64,000 bases of DNA, taken from assembly GCA_022575985.1 (NCBI GenBank), contig JAKSXM010000272.1:62001-126000 (forward strand). The letters run 5' to 3'. Every line of letters starts with the position of its first letter. Position 1 is the stretch's first letter. Both the position numbers and the translations under genes were made by a program. Of this stretch, positions 46,207-58,110 are shown piece by piece. The notes below the pieces were generated by a model, which worked only from the letters and a program-made list of their open reading frames with translations, had not been told where the DNA came from and searched no databases. The stretch is from Anagrus nilaparvatae (Eukaryota > Arthropoda > Insecta > Hymenoptera > Mymaridae).

Positions 46207-46903
46207 ATGGCTTTTTGGAGTAAAACTTTTCTATTTTTTACGGTTTTTGGTAAGTACACATTTTTATTTACTTTTTTTTTTATTAAGGTTTATTTAATTT
46301 TATTATTATTTTTTTTTTATTTTAGTTGCTGTTTGAGGATTTTGTCCTCCAGATCAGGTTTATTTTTCTGGACGGTGTGTTAAAGGTAGGTTTACTTATT
46401 CTAAATTTCCAATTTTTTTATAATACTCCAAAAAAAAAACTCACTATCATTGTCATATTTTTCTTTATTTTAGGGTCTAGATTTAATAAAACATGTGGAC
46501 CAGATTTATTGTGTTTACCACGTTTTTCTATCTGTGTTGAGTCTATTTGCTCCTGTCCAGTTGGGTATACTGCTTTACATATTACTTGTTTACCCAAAGC
46601 TAGTCCAACTTCCCCATGTTCAGATTGTCTTACTGCTGATCCTATACTTGGTAGGTTGACCTCCCCTTTTTTTTTACATAATTTACATTGTTATTATTAT
46701 TTAACCTTTTTCTTTTTATTTTAGGGCCAACTCTTATTTGGTATCATTATGCTGTTCCAGTAATTCTTATCTTGTTCATTTGTGGCATTTTTTTGCTTCG
46801 TCGTATGCAACGTCGTGCTGCGATTCGTCGCAATAACGCTTTGGGAGTTTTATTTGCTACTCCAAGTGTTTCCTTTGTAAATTTGGCTAATCCAAATATG
46901 TAA
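46207..46903 (+). CDS. Small secreted/TM protein with Cys-rich EB/EGF-like module, four exons
   Basis: Unrecognised gene, apparently intact. Exons: 46207-46249, 46338-46385, 46474-46650, 46725-46903. All introns are phase 1, GT...AG, 73-88 nt and T-rich. The product is 148 aa: a hydrophobic start (MAFWSKTFLFFTVF) acting as signal peptide, then a Cys-rich module with FC, RC, TC, LC, IC, CSC and TC spacing like EB/EGF domains, then a transmembrane helix (AVPVILILFICGIFLL) and a basic cytoplasmic tail (RRMQRRAAIRR). For exon 2 the first AG (46324-46325) would bring in an in-frame TGA; the AG 12 nt downstream (46336-46337) keeps the frame open and was chosen. Poly-A signals follow at about 46930. 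Function unknown; it lies just upstream of, and divergent from, the env gene. Confidence 0.6.
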
Positions 46904-47064
46904 TCTGTTTAGTTATTGTACTTAAAAAATAATAAAAAAAATAAATTATCAATAACTTAAATAATGACTGTCTTATTTTCTTTTGTATTTTTATTATTTC
47001 TTACACCTATTACCAAAACTTTTATTCTTGTTTTAATTAATTTGAGCTAAATATTTAATAAAAA

Positions 47065-48055
47065 ATGTTTGAAATTTTAAGCAAACACCTAGCTCTTGGT
47101 AAAAATTTGGTTAAAAAAAAACTTTAAATCCATTCAAGTTAAATAATTTATAAAATCTTTAATTATACTTATTTAAAAATTTGCTTGAAATTTCAGGCAA
47201 ACACTTAATTTTTGTTTAAAAACCCTTTTAATTTATTTTAAAATCAATTAATTCATAAAATCTTTAATTATACTTATTTATAAATTTGCTTGAAATTTCA
47301 GGCAAACACTTAATTTTTCATTAAAAACCCTTTAAATTCATTTCAAAATCAATTAATTTATAAAATCTTTAATTATACTTATTTAAAAATTTGCTTGAAA
47401 TTTCAGGCAAACGCTTAATTTTTGTTTAAAAACCCTTTTAATTTATTTTAAAATCAATTAATTCATAAAATCTTTAATTATACTTATTTATAAATTTGCT
47501 TGAACTTTCAGGCAAACACTTAATTTTTCATTAAAAAGCCTTTAAATTCATTTCAAAATCAATTAATTTATAAAATCTTTAATTATACTTATTTAAAAAT
47601 TTGCTTGAAATTTCAGGCAAACACTTAATTTTTTCATTAAAAACCCTTTAAATCTATTTTAAAATCAATTAATTTATAAAATCTTTAACTATACTTATTT
47701 AAAAATTTGCTTGAAATTTCAGGCAAACACTTAATTTTTTCATTAAAAACCCTTTAAATCTATTTTAAAATCAATTAATTTATAAAATCTTTAACTATAC
47801 TTATTTAAAAATTTGCTTGAAATTTCAGGCAAACACTTAATTTTTTGCTTAAAAACCCTTTAAATTCATTTTAAGTTAATTATTTTGTAAAATCTTTAAT
47901 TATACTTATTTAAAAATTTGCTTGAAATTTCAGGCAAACACTTAATTTTTTGTTTAAAAACTTTTTAAATCTATATTAAAGTTAATTAATTTATAAAATC
48001 TTTGCTTATACCTATTTAAAAATTTGCTTGAAATTTCAGGCAAACACTTAATTTT
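47065..48055. repeat. Tandem array of ~106-bp units with palindromic core
   Basis: About nine to ten units, each containing TTGCTTGAAATTTCAGGCAA then ACACTTAATTTTT. Two alternating subtypes (GTTTAAAAACCCTTTTAATT versus CATTAAAAACCCTTTAAATT) give a ~210-bp higher-order repeat over the first four or five units. The core is a near-perfect palindrome shared with the array at 50985-51890. Confidence 0.9.
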
Positions 48056-48224
48056 TTGAAATTCTGCCCACAATTTTTTTTTAGATTACTTTTTTAAAGC
48101 TATTTTACTGTTTTTACGATATTTAATTCTAATCTACAAACATTATATATTTTTTTTATTAATATTTGGTAGTTTATAGTAATATTAATATTTATTAATA
48201 TCGAGTAATAGGCTTATTTTATTT

Positions 48225-48300
48225 GAACTTATAATCAATAAAATGAAAGTTATATATCCAACCCAACTTAGTTATCTGTTATTTTAACGTAACATATAAT
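48225..48300 (+). repeat. Errantivirus-like LTR fragment
   Basis: ACTTATAATCAATAAAATGA then AAGTTATATATCC...TTAGTTATCTGTTATT resembles 33988-34055 of the LTR at 33825. Only the R/U5-like part is recognisable. Confidence 0.45.
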
Positions 48301-48841
48301 TATATAATTATTTGCAAACTCTAATATTTTTCTTGAAAAAAAATCATTCAAAACGTTTTTAACTTATGTTAAAGGTATGTTAAGCAATTTTAATCCAATT
48401 AACTGAAAAAACTTGAATTTTTTTTAGGCAAACACAAACATTTTTCTTGAAAACTACTTAATATACCCTTAATTTATGTTTAAAAAATATTTTACAACTA
48501 TTTAAAATCCTAATTCATATTTTTAAAATTTTGCTTGAACTTTTAAGCAAACATCAACAATTAGTTTAAAATACTTCAATTTTTTTTTATAATTATTCAT
48601 ATCTTTTAAGTAAAAAAAAATTTAATTCCCCGCGTATTCCCCGCGTTTTCTATTTTATCCGTATGGTTATTTTATAGTTATTTTCTTTATAGTTACTTAT
48701 AGTTATATAGTTATATAGTTATATAGTTACTTATTACTGCAGATATACGTCGTCTGCCATTAGTGTACACAAATTTTATGAGTGCTTTTATTTTTTATTA
48801 TTTTATTATTTATTTAATTATTTATTTATTTTAACTTATAG
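48301..48841. other. AT-rich spacer, diverged array remnants
   Basis: Single diverged copies of the CTTGAA...GGCAAACA core at about 48425 and 48535. A TTATAGTTA-type simple repeat lies at 48670-48725. No gene. Confidence 0.4.
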
Positions 48842-49563
48842 CAGTTTACCGTGAGACGCATTATTTATCTGGATTCATATTGGTAAGTCTTTATTTTATT
48901 TCTTTACTTTTTTTTTTACTCCAAGTGTGTATGTTTATTTTTTCTTTACTCATTCAGTATTTTATATTTCTTCTTTTACAGATTCCTTTGGAGTTTTATT
49001 ATTGACTATGTTTTTTTTTATTTCATCACTTTTATTGTGAAGTTATTACACTAATTTTTTTTACTTTACTTGTTAATTTACTCTTTTTTCTTCATTTTAG
49101 TATGCCGTCACAGTACTATTTTTCTGGATATCTGGTTTTAGGACTTCAGAATCTATTATGACAATTTTTTACTTGGATTTTTATTACCTACAACTCTACA
49201 ATAATATTTATGGTAACTTATTTTATCTATTTTCCTATTTTATTCTTATATAACATGTTATTTTCAATTTTTTAGGTTGCGGAACAAGTATGTATTCTTC
49301 TACCCAGTGTACGCATCTTTCAAACTTCTTCCTGGTACAGCTGAGAAACATTATCCTTCACTTCTGGACCTGGTTCTTACTTTTTATGGTAATTTAGTAG
49401 TTATTTCTATCTTTTTTGACTCTGTTTTTATATGCTGCTTTTGTTTTTGGTTAGCGGTAACCAGTCTGACTCTTCTGCCAAAGGGTCGCATACTTTAAAC
49501 TTCTTACTGGTATAGCTGAAAAACATTTTCCATCACTTCTGGACCTGGTTCTTACTTTTCATG
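48842..49563 (+). other. Possible exon cluster of an unknown spliced gene
   Basis: A series of segments flanked by good T-rich acceptors (TTTTAG) and donors (GGTAAGT, GGTAACT, GGTAATT): 48842-48882, 49101-49212, 49276-49388, 49455-49563. The third and fourth are near-duplicates over about 70 bp (AACTTCTT...CATCACTTCTGGACCTGGTT). One phase through 49276-49388 encodes a Cys-containing segment and a hydrophobic stretch (FFLVQLRNIILHFW), perhaps a small membrane protein. No start codon or full-length frame could be established, so this is only a candidate. Confidence 0.3.
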
Positions 49564-50984
49564 GTAAGTTTGTAGTTATTTAAATCTATTTTGACTCTAT
49601 TTTCAAAAAAAATATTTGTGTTAGCTTGACGTAACCAGTGATTCCATCCAACTATGTTCATCGAATATTTTGTTTGTATCCAGAAGTATATTATGGATTA
49701 GTTATACCCAAAATTTTTCTATATTTTACCTCTCTCTGACTTCCAGATGGCTTTATATATCCTGGAGTGCTGTATGTTTTTTTTTTTATTTTCACATCAT
49801 TTACCTTTATATAGTTTTTATATGCTGTTTTCTGTTTTAACTTTCTTAGTTACATTTTTTATATACAAATATTGTTTTAATCCTATAATTTTTTAATTTA
49901 TTTTTTATTATTCTGTAAAAAAATTTGTCACATTACTCACATTTGTGAGATTTTTATTGTATATTTATTCTTTATTTTTCAGGGCTTTTATTTTTTTTTT
50001 TTTCAATTATTTTTCTTATTGCAATTAATTATTGTATTTTTTATTGTAACAAAAAAATAAACTGCTCCCCATTTTCCTATTTTTATATATTTCCAAAATC
50101 CTATTTTTATTAAGTCAATAAAATTATGCAATTTAATCCTAATTTATCTGTTGTACCATTATATTTAAAAAAAACCTACAAATACTTAAAAGACTTTCAA
50201 TTTGTCACTTACACTATTGTAAAGTCACATATATTAAATTTCCTATTACATTCAATTTCTTACTCATACTAATACATAGTAGCTTGTTTTTTTATATATA
50301 TGGTTACCCATACGAATGCATAGTAGTTTGTTTTTTTTATATATGTGATTCACTCCTCATACTATTACACAGTCGCTTGTTTTTTCTTGTATATATAATT
50401 ACTCATACTAATACATAGTAGTTTTTTTTTTTACTGTGTAATCGTCTTGAGTTCTCTCTCCTTTTTTTTTACTCTGTGTTTTTATAACCCATGTGCTTTT
50501 ATTAATATTATATTGCTTATATCATCATCATTTTTTTTTTATTATATTGACTAAGACATTATTAAAATTAGGTAAGTACCTTAAAATTTATTATATTTAT
50601 TTTTTACTTGATAATTAATACTATTATTCCTATAAACTGCATGTATATTTTTTATCATTGTTATTTTTTATTTTAACAAACCCCATGCATAACTTTAAAA
50701 AAAATGTTACAAATCCAAGCACAACTTTATTACTGTTTAAAATCCTTAAAAAAATTTTATTATTCCTTTAAATTTCCAAATTATGCTAAATTTTTTACTT
50801 GGGTTAAGACTCCAAAATTTTCTTGTTAATTCTACACTCCAAAATTTATTTAAGTCTCCAAAAATTTACTTAAATTCTTATTTAATCTGGGTAACCGTTT
50901 AATTTTATATATTTTTGTTTGAATCTACTGCAAATGACTTGATCCTGCTAAAAAATTTTTTAATTAATCAAATAGTAAAGAAAT
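49564..50984. other. T-rich non-coding DNA
   Basis: Strongly T-biased plus strand. A motif CTCATACTAATACATAGTAG (variants) followed by TTGTTTTTTT and TATATATG recurs four times at about 50265-50425. No gene supported. Confidence 0.45.
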
Positions 50985-51890
50985 AAGCTATTCTTGTAGT
51001 TACTCTATTCTGTAATTACTCTATTCAGAAAAATAAGACTTGAAATCACATTTTTAAATCATTAAAAATTTTTTGCTTGAAATTTTTAGTAAACATGACT
51101 TTTATTCTACAAAATTTACTCTATTTAGAAAAATAAGGCTTGAAATCACATTTTTAAATCTTTAAATTTTTTGCTTGAAATTTAAAGTAAACATGACTTT
51201 TATTCTACAAAATTTACTCTATTTAGAAAAATAAGACTTGAAATTACATTTTTAAATCTTTAAATTTTTTGCTTGAAATTTAAAGTAAACATGACTTTTA
51301 TTCTACAAAATTTACTCTATTTAGAAAAATAAGACTTGAAATCACATTTTTAAATCTTTAAATTTTTTGCTTGAAATTTCAAGCAAACATGACTTTTATT
51401 CTACAAAATTTTACTCTATTCAGAAAAATAAGACTTGAAATCACATTTGTAAATCTTTAAATTTTTTGCTTGAAATTTCAAGTAAACATGACTTTTATTC
51501 CATAAAATTTACTCTATTTAGAAAAATAAGACTTGAAATCACATTTTTAAATCTTTAAATTTTTTTTTGCTTGAAATTTCAAGTAAACATGACTTTTATT
51601 CTACAAAATTTACTCAATTCAGAAAAATAAGACTTGAAATTATTTTTAAATCTTTAAAATTTTGCTTGAAATTTTATGCAAACATGACTTTTATTCTACA
51701 AAATTTACTCTATTTAGAAAAATAAGACTTGAAATCACATTTTTAAATCTTTAAAAATTTTTTGCTTGAAATTTCAAGTAAACATGACTTTTATTCTACA
51801 AAATTTTACTCTATTTAGAAAAATAAGACTTGAAATCACATTTTTAAATCTTTAAATTTTTTGCTTGAAATTTTAAGCAAACATTCTAAC
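50985..51890. repeat. Tandem array of ~98-bp units sharing the palindromic core
   Basis: About nine units with ACTTTTATTCTACAAAATTT, AGAAAAATAAGACTTGAAAT and the core TTGCTTGAAATTTCAAGYAA then ACATGA. The unit body is unrelated to the 47-kb array; only the core is common. Several copies of the core are perfect palindromes. Confidence 0.9.
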
Positions 51891-54800
51891 TTTATTAATA
51901 TTTTGTTTGATATTTAATACCCCAAAAAAATTTATACTTTTAACTCTTTATTTTTTACAAAACTTTCTTATATTCTATAATTCTTAACTCTTTTACAGAA
52001 ATTATATCTTGCTTAAATTAAAGAACAAACATTTGTATTTTTATGCCATTTTGATTTTTTCTCTATTCTTATCATTACCCATACGGCTCACTATCCTTTT
52101 CTCTGCATTTCTTAAGCTTCAGTATTTCCTATTTCGGGCAATTTTATTTATCTCTCTTAGCAGAGAAAAAGAGAATGAACGGTATATATCATACTTAGGA
52201 TTTTTTTTTTTATTTTTCTTCTATACTTTTCAAAATAGTCTTATTATATTTTTATTTATAGATTTTCAACATGAGTTCTAACGAAGATCTTGATAATGCC
52301 AATATTCTTATCGAAAATAGGTTAGTCAAATACCTTTCTAATGTTAAATTAGAGGATTTGCCTAGCTTTATTGATAAACAGCTCAAAGGCCATCTTGATA
52401 ATCATGTCGCTGTGGTTGTATGTATTTTACTTTGTTATTATATTTTTCTTTAGCAAAAAAAAAATTTTTTTTTTTTATTTTTTTTTTTTTTACCAATTAC
52501 TCTCATTTTTCTTTTAGCTTCGAAGTTGTTATACTCCTGACCCCAATATTAGTTTAACTGATTGGGTTTCAAAATTGCCTGCAGAATATTTTAGACAGGA
52601 GCAGTTTGCTACTGATATTTTTCCTAATCCTGAGACCGCTCCTTTTAAAGTACTGGATGTTCCTATAATTGATGACAAATCTATAAAGGACGCTTTTATC
52701 GCAAGCTTAAAGGATAACCCTACCACTACGCCTACGTTATCCGAGATTCCTGGGATATTAGATAGATTTGTTCAGAGTGGTAAGATTTGGAGGAATATCC
52801 GAGATCACCATGACTCTTTTACTGAACATCACTGTTTAAAGCTCGCTTCTGCTTCTGTTAACCTCAATATAATCGAAACTTATTTAAATGATTCTCCAGG
52901 TAAAAAAAAATTTTTTTTTTATTATTACTTTTTTTTATTATTATATCCCATGGTTTATGTAAGCCCTCATGGCTCTATTACGTCATGTCATTTAGAATTT
53001 GCACAGCTTCACTCAGCCAATTTGGTAGTTTTTGGTGACAAATTTTGGATGGTATTTCCAGCTATTGCCAATAGACCTTTTACACGTGCCATTAATGATT
53101 ATAAGCTATCTTATCCAGGCTGTAAATTTCGTAAGGTTACCTGTAGTTCCTCTTGTCCCAATTCTTATTGTAATATTACTAAAAAATCTCCCGATCCTAT
53201 TTTGACCACGGTTCCTAAAAAGAACCCCTCCAAAAAAATTGCTTCCAAAAAGGTTTCCTTTGTGTCTAAAAAATCCCCTCCTAAAAAACTTCCTTCGACC
53301 TCTAATGGACAAGCATGTAAGAAGGCTTCTAAGGTTTCTACCAGAATCCGGAAAATTCTGGCGGCTTCCACTAGAAAGGCTGTTTCTAAAAAACTGCCAG
53401 CTACAAAAATTCCTGACCTTGCTTCCCGTGAAAACAAACCTGTTTTGTGTAAACGTGGTACCCCATGTGATGGTTGCCGTTGTAAATTTGCTCCTTTCCA
53501 TGAATCCTATATCTTTCCAACGAAAGGATTTCTGGATGAGCATAAGATACCTCGAGCTTTCATTCATCAACAAGCTGGTGACCTTGTTATTATTAATAGT
53601 TCCTGTGCTCATCTTGTTTTTAACTGGACAGCGTGTGCGGCAGGCAAGAATTTTATCTATTTTTTATAGAATATTTAATTAAAACCTTCAAAAAAAAATT
53701 TTTTAATATTATATATATTTTTTTTTATTTAGAGGCTGTTAATTTCTTTCCTCGCTGCTATAAAGGCCAATTAAAGCAAGAATATACTTGTGCCTGTCCT
53801 ATCACCGATCGTCACAAGCTTGACACTACCGCCTACGATAGGTCTCAGCCTGACCTTGTTTGTCCTGATGATGATTGTCCTAATCTCCCATCCTTCGCTA
53901 CTCCAGAAGAATTTAAATTTCACCTTGATCGTCATAAAAAATATGCTACTGATTTTCTCTCTGCTTCCTCCATGCCTTCTTCTCCTATTTCCACCAATGA
54001 CATAAATACTCCCACTCCGCATCGACACAGGAATTTTGGAGGACTAACCTGGAAATAAGGTCTATTTACGTGTTAGAAACTGGAAATTACTATATTTCCT
54101 TTTTCAAAACAAGAAAAGAAGCAATTTCTGTGTCACGATACAGAAACGACTTATTTCTTGGTTTTAAAACAAGAAATTAAATGTTCGGAAAAAAAAGCAA
54201 ATCGATTCCTTGAATGAAAACTAGAAATAAGTCGTTTCTGTTTTATAAAACATAAATTTATTGATTTCTGGTTTTCAAACTAGGAATCAGATATTAGAAA
54301 ATATGTGTGATACAATTTCTTGATTCAAAACAAGAAAAATTTTTATTCTTTGAAAAAAGTTAAAAAATTATTTTTGGATGTATTTACGGGGTTTTTGGGT
54401 GCGCTAAGCTCAAATTTAATAATAAAAATTTAAAAATCGGAACCAATGACCCTGAAACCGCAAAATTCGGTAAAAAAGTATGATTTTTAAAACTTAAAAA
54501 AAATTTTTTTGTTACATGGCTTAACCCAAAACCGTAAAATACGGTAAAAATATTATTTTTTACAATTTTAATGGAATATTTTTGACTGCGGTACCTAGGG
54601 TCTTGGATTATCCTAAAACCGGATGTCTCGGCCAAATTTTGAAAAAAATGGATCCCGAAACCGTAAAATTTGGTAAAAATATGTTTACTTTAAAAAATTT
54701 TTGTTAATTATTTTTAGCTGCGGTACTTGGGGATTTAGACTAAACTAAAATTCAAATTTCTGAAACTTTAAATCAATCTTTTGATTAAATTTAAATCACG

Positions 54801-55059
54801 GACCTAGAAATCGGAAAATTCGGTAAATATAATATTATCTAAAAAGTCTTGATCAATTTTCCTTTACTACGGTACGAATGAAGAACCCGAAATTCTTGAA
54901 CAATTTACTAAAATTTTTTATCATTAAAAAATTAATAACTGATAAATCCGGTAAAAATCTAAAAAATCTAAAAAATCAGCAATCTTATATCAAATTAATA
55001 AGTTTCTAATAATGGGTTCCATGAAATGCTATAGTTTTTTTACCATTCATTTTTAATCT

Positions 55060-56215
55060 ATACTATAAATTCAGCCTTACATCCAAATAACCTAAGGATG
55101 TCGTATAAAAAACAATACTTTGAGCCTTACACCCACATAACCTAAGAAAGTGGTTTATAATAAAAAAACGACACGTCAAGCCTTACACTAAAATAACCTA
55201 AGAAAGTAGACTGTAATGATGAACAACACGTTCTATAAGAAAAAAACGACACGTCAAGCCTTACACTAACATAACCTAAGGAAGTAGGTTATAATAAAAT
55301 ACGACACGGCCTAAGGAAGTAGGCTATAATAAAATACGACACGTCAAGCCTTACAGTAACGTAACCTAAGGAAGTAGGCTATAATAAAGAACGACACGTC
55401 AAGCCTTACAGTAGCGTAACGTAAGGAAGTAGGCTATAATAAAAAACGACACGCCAAGCCTTACAGTAGCGTAACCTAAGGAAGTAGGCTATAATAAAGA
55501 ACAACACGTCAAGCCTTACAGTAGCGTAACCTAAGGAAGTAGGCTATAATAAAAAACGACACGTCAAGACTTACAGTAACATAACCTAAGGAAGTAGGCT
55601 ATAATAAAAAACGACACGTCAAGCCTTACAGTAGCGTAACCTAAGGAAGTAGGCTATAATAAAGAACGACACGTCAAGCCTTACAGTAGCGTAACCTAAG
55701 GAAGTAGGCTATAATAAAATACGACACGTCAAGCCTTACAGTAGCGTATTCTAAGGAAGTAGGCTATAATAAAATACGACACGTCAAGCCTTACAGTAGC
55801 GTAACCTAAGGAAGTAGGCTATAATAAAGAACGACACGTCAAGCCTTACAGTAGCGTAACCTAAGGAAGTAGGTTATAATAAAAACGACACGTCAAGCCT
55901 TACAGTAGCGTAACCTAAGGAAGTAGGTTATAATAAAAAACGACACGTCAAGCTTTACAGGAGCGTAACCTAAGGATGCAGGCTATAATAAAATAACGAC
56001 ACGTCAAGCCTTACAGTAGCGTAACCTAAGGAAGTAGGCTATAATAAAGAACGACACGTCAAGCCTTACAGTAGCGTAACCTAAGGAAGTAGGCTATAAT
56101 AAAAAACGACACGTCAAGCCTTACAGTAGTGTAACCTAAGGAAGTAGGTTATAATAAAAAACGACACGTCAAGCTTTACAGTAACTTAACCTAAGGAATT
56201 AGGCTTAATCTAAGG
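55060..56215. repeat. Tandem array in left arm of the foldback (~57-bp units)
   Basis: About 19-20 units of CCTAAGGAAGTAGGCTATAA then TAAARAACGACACGTCAAGCC and TTACAGTAGCGTAA. Very homogeneous in the middle, drifting at the edges. Confidence 0.95.
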
Positions 56216-57239
56216 AAGTAGGGTTTAATTAAATTATTATCGGTTATTTATATTTTTTGGGTCACTAAACCCGAATATCATGTTTGTTTTTACTTAAAAT
56301 GCACCAGTTGCCCACATTAAATATCTTTAGGTAATTGCTACGCATTCATCTTCTATTGTGGGGAATCAGTACAATTTATGTCGTAATCGTGTTCAGTAGA
56401 GCGTGTTTTAATTTTTTTTTTTCGAGATTTTTTTGCTCTCCCCACATTTGGATATTTTGGTCATAAAAACACCCCATCTTTATGGATTTTACCCGTACTA
56501 CTGAGCACTTAAAGTTTCCCATTTAAATAACATGGGAATATTGACTTATCAGTTTTCTAATTTTTTACATGCTTTAAAAGTTTTTTAAACACTAGCCAGC
56601 AAATAGAAAATGATATTTAGACATATAATATTAAAAAATGATCATTTTATTTTTTTTTTTCAATACTTTTGTTCATCCCTTTTTAAATCAATTTAATAAT
56701 AAAAATATATAATACAGAAAATATAGTAAATTTAATAACTAGAGTGCAGACTTAGTTGGGTATTTAAATTTAATATTAAATTTTGAAAAAGAAAATGTCT
56801 GAAATTTACTAAAATTTGTTTATAGGAAACTCCGGAAATTCAGGAAATTTGGTTGAAACACTAAAAAAGTACTGGGAAATTTTAAAAAATAGTCTGGAAA
56901 GTCAGGGAATTTTAAAACTTCACTTCCGTGTCCACCCTGACTATACCATTGCATTAGGTTATGTTGGTGTAACTCTTGTGCTAAATTTATGTATCAATCT
57001 AATGCTTCCAAAAATTATAAAAAATATCTAAATTTTTATTATTTTTGGACGTAATACATAATACTTTTCAATGAAAGTAATAATTTCAGAAAACTCGGTG
57101 TTAATAGATTTATTGGATATGATAATTAAGGATTTGAAAAATTTTTTAATAAAGTTTTTGTCACCAAAAAAAAACTCGAAAAAAACTGACCTGATACTTA
57201 ATTATTTGAAAAGTTTTGTCTCCAAATTTTACGTTGTGT

Positions 57240-58110
57240 TGATGTAAGTCTTGACGTGTCATTTTTTATCATAACCTACTTCCTTAGGTTAAGTTACTGT
57301 AAGGCTTGACGTGTTGTTTTTTATTATAACCTACTTCCTTAGGTTACGCTACTGTAAGGTTTGACGTGTCGTTTTTTATTATAGTCTACTTCCTTAGGTT
57401 ATGTTAGTGTAAGGCTTAACGTGTTGTTTTTCATTACAGTTTACTTCCTTAGGTTATGTTAGTGTAATGCTTTACGTGTCGTTTTTTTCTTATCGAATAC
57501 TTCCTTAGGTAACGCTAGTGTAAGGCTTAACGTATTCTTTTTTGTTATAGGCTACTTCCCTAGGTCACGCTAGTGTAAGTCTTAACATGTCGTTATTTTA
57601 TTATATCATAATTCCTTAGGTTATTTTAGTGTAAGGCTTGTCGTGTCGTTTTTTTCTTATAGAATACTTCCTTAGGTCACGCTAGTGTAAGGGTTAACGT
57701 GTTGTTTTTTATTATACTCTACTTCCTTAGGTTATATTAGTGTAAGGCTTGACGTGTCGTGATTTTATTATATCCTACTTCCTGAGGTTATGTTAGTGTA
57801 AGGCTTGACGTGTCGTTATTTTATTATATCCTGCTGCCTTCAGTTATGTTAGTGTAAGGCTTGACGTTTCATTTTTTATTATAGTCTCTTTCCTTAGGTT
57901 ACGCTAGTGTAAGGCATGATGAATCGTTCCTTTTTTTATTTCCTTAGGTTATGTTAGTGTAAGGTTTAGATGATTTTAGTGTAATTCTTGACGTATCGTT
58001 TCTTTAGTATAGACTTCTTTATTAGGTTATGTTAGTGCAATGATTGACGTGTCGTTTTTTATTATAAACCACTTGCTTAGGTTATTTGGATGTAAGGCTG
58101 AACGTATTGT
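57240..58110. repeat. Tandem array in right arm of the foldback, inverted
   Basis: About 14 units that are the inverse complement of the left array (GACGTGTCGTTTTTTATTAT then ACTTCCTTAGGTTA). More diverged from one another than the left units. Confidence 0.9.

Noticed and set aside
47065..51890. CRISPR-like arrays
   Set aside because: Repeats are ~100-bp minisatellite units without unique spacers, in eukaryotic DNA with introns and no cas genes.
52271..54058. JmjC gene as an ordinary host lysine demethylase
   Set aside because: The large insertion between JmjC halves, the C2H2 tail and the lack of JmjN/PHD/Tudor signals do not match a standard KDM I know. It is not excluded, only not adopted.
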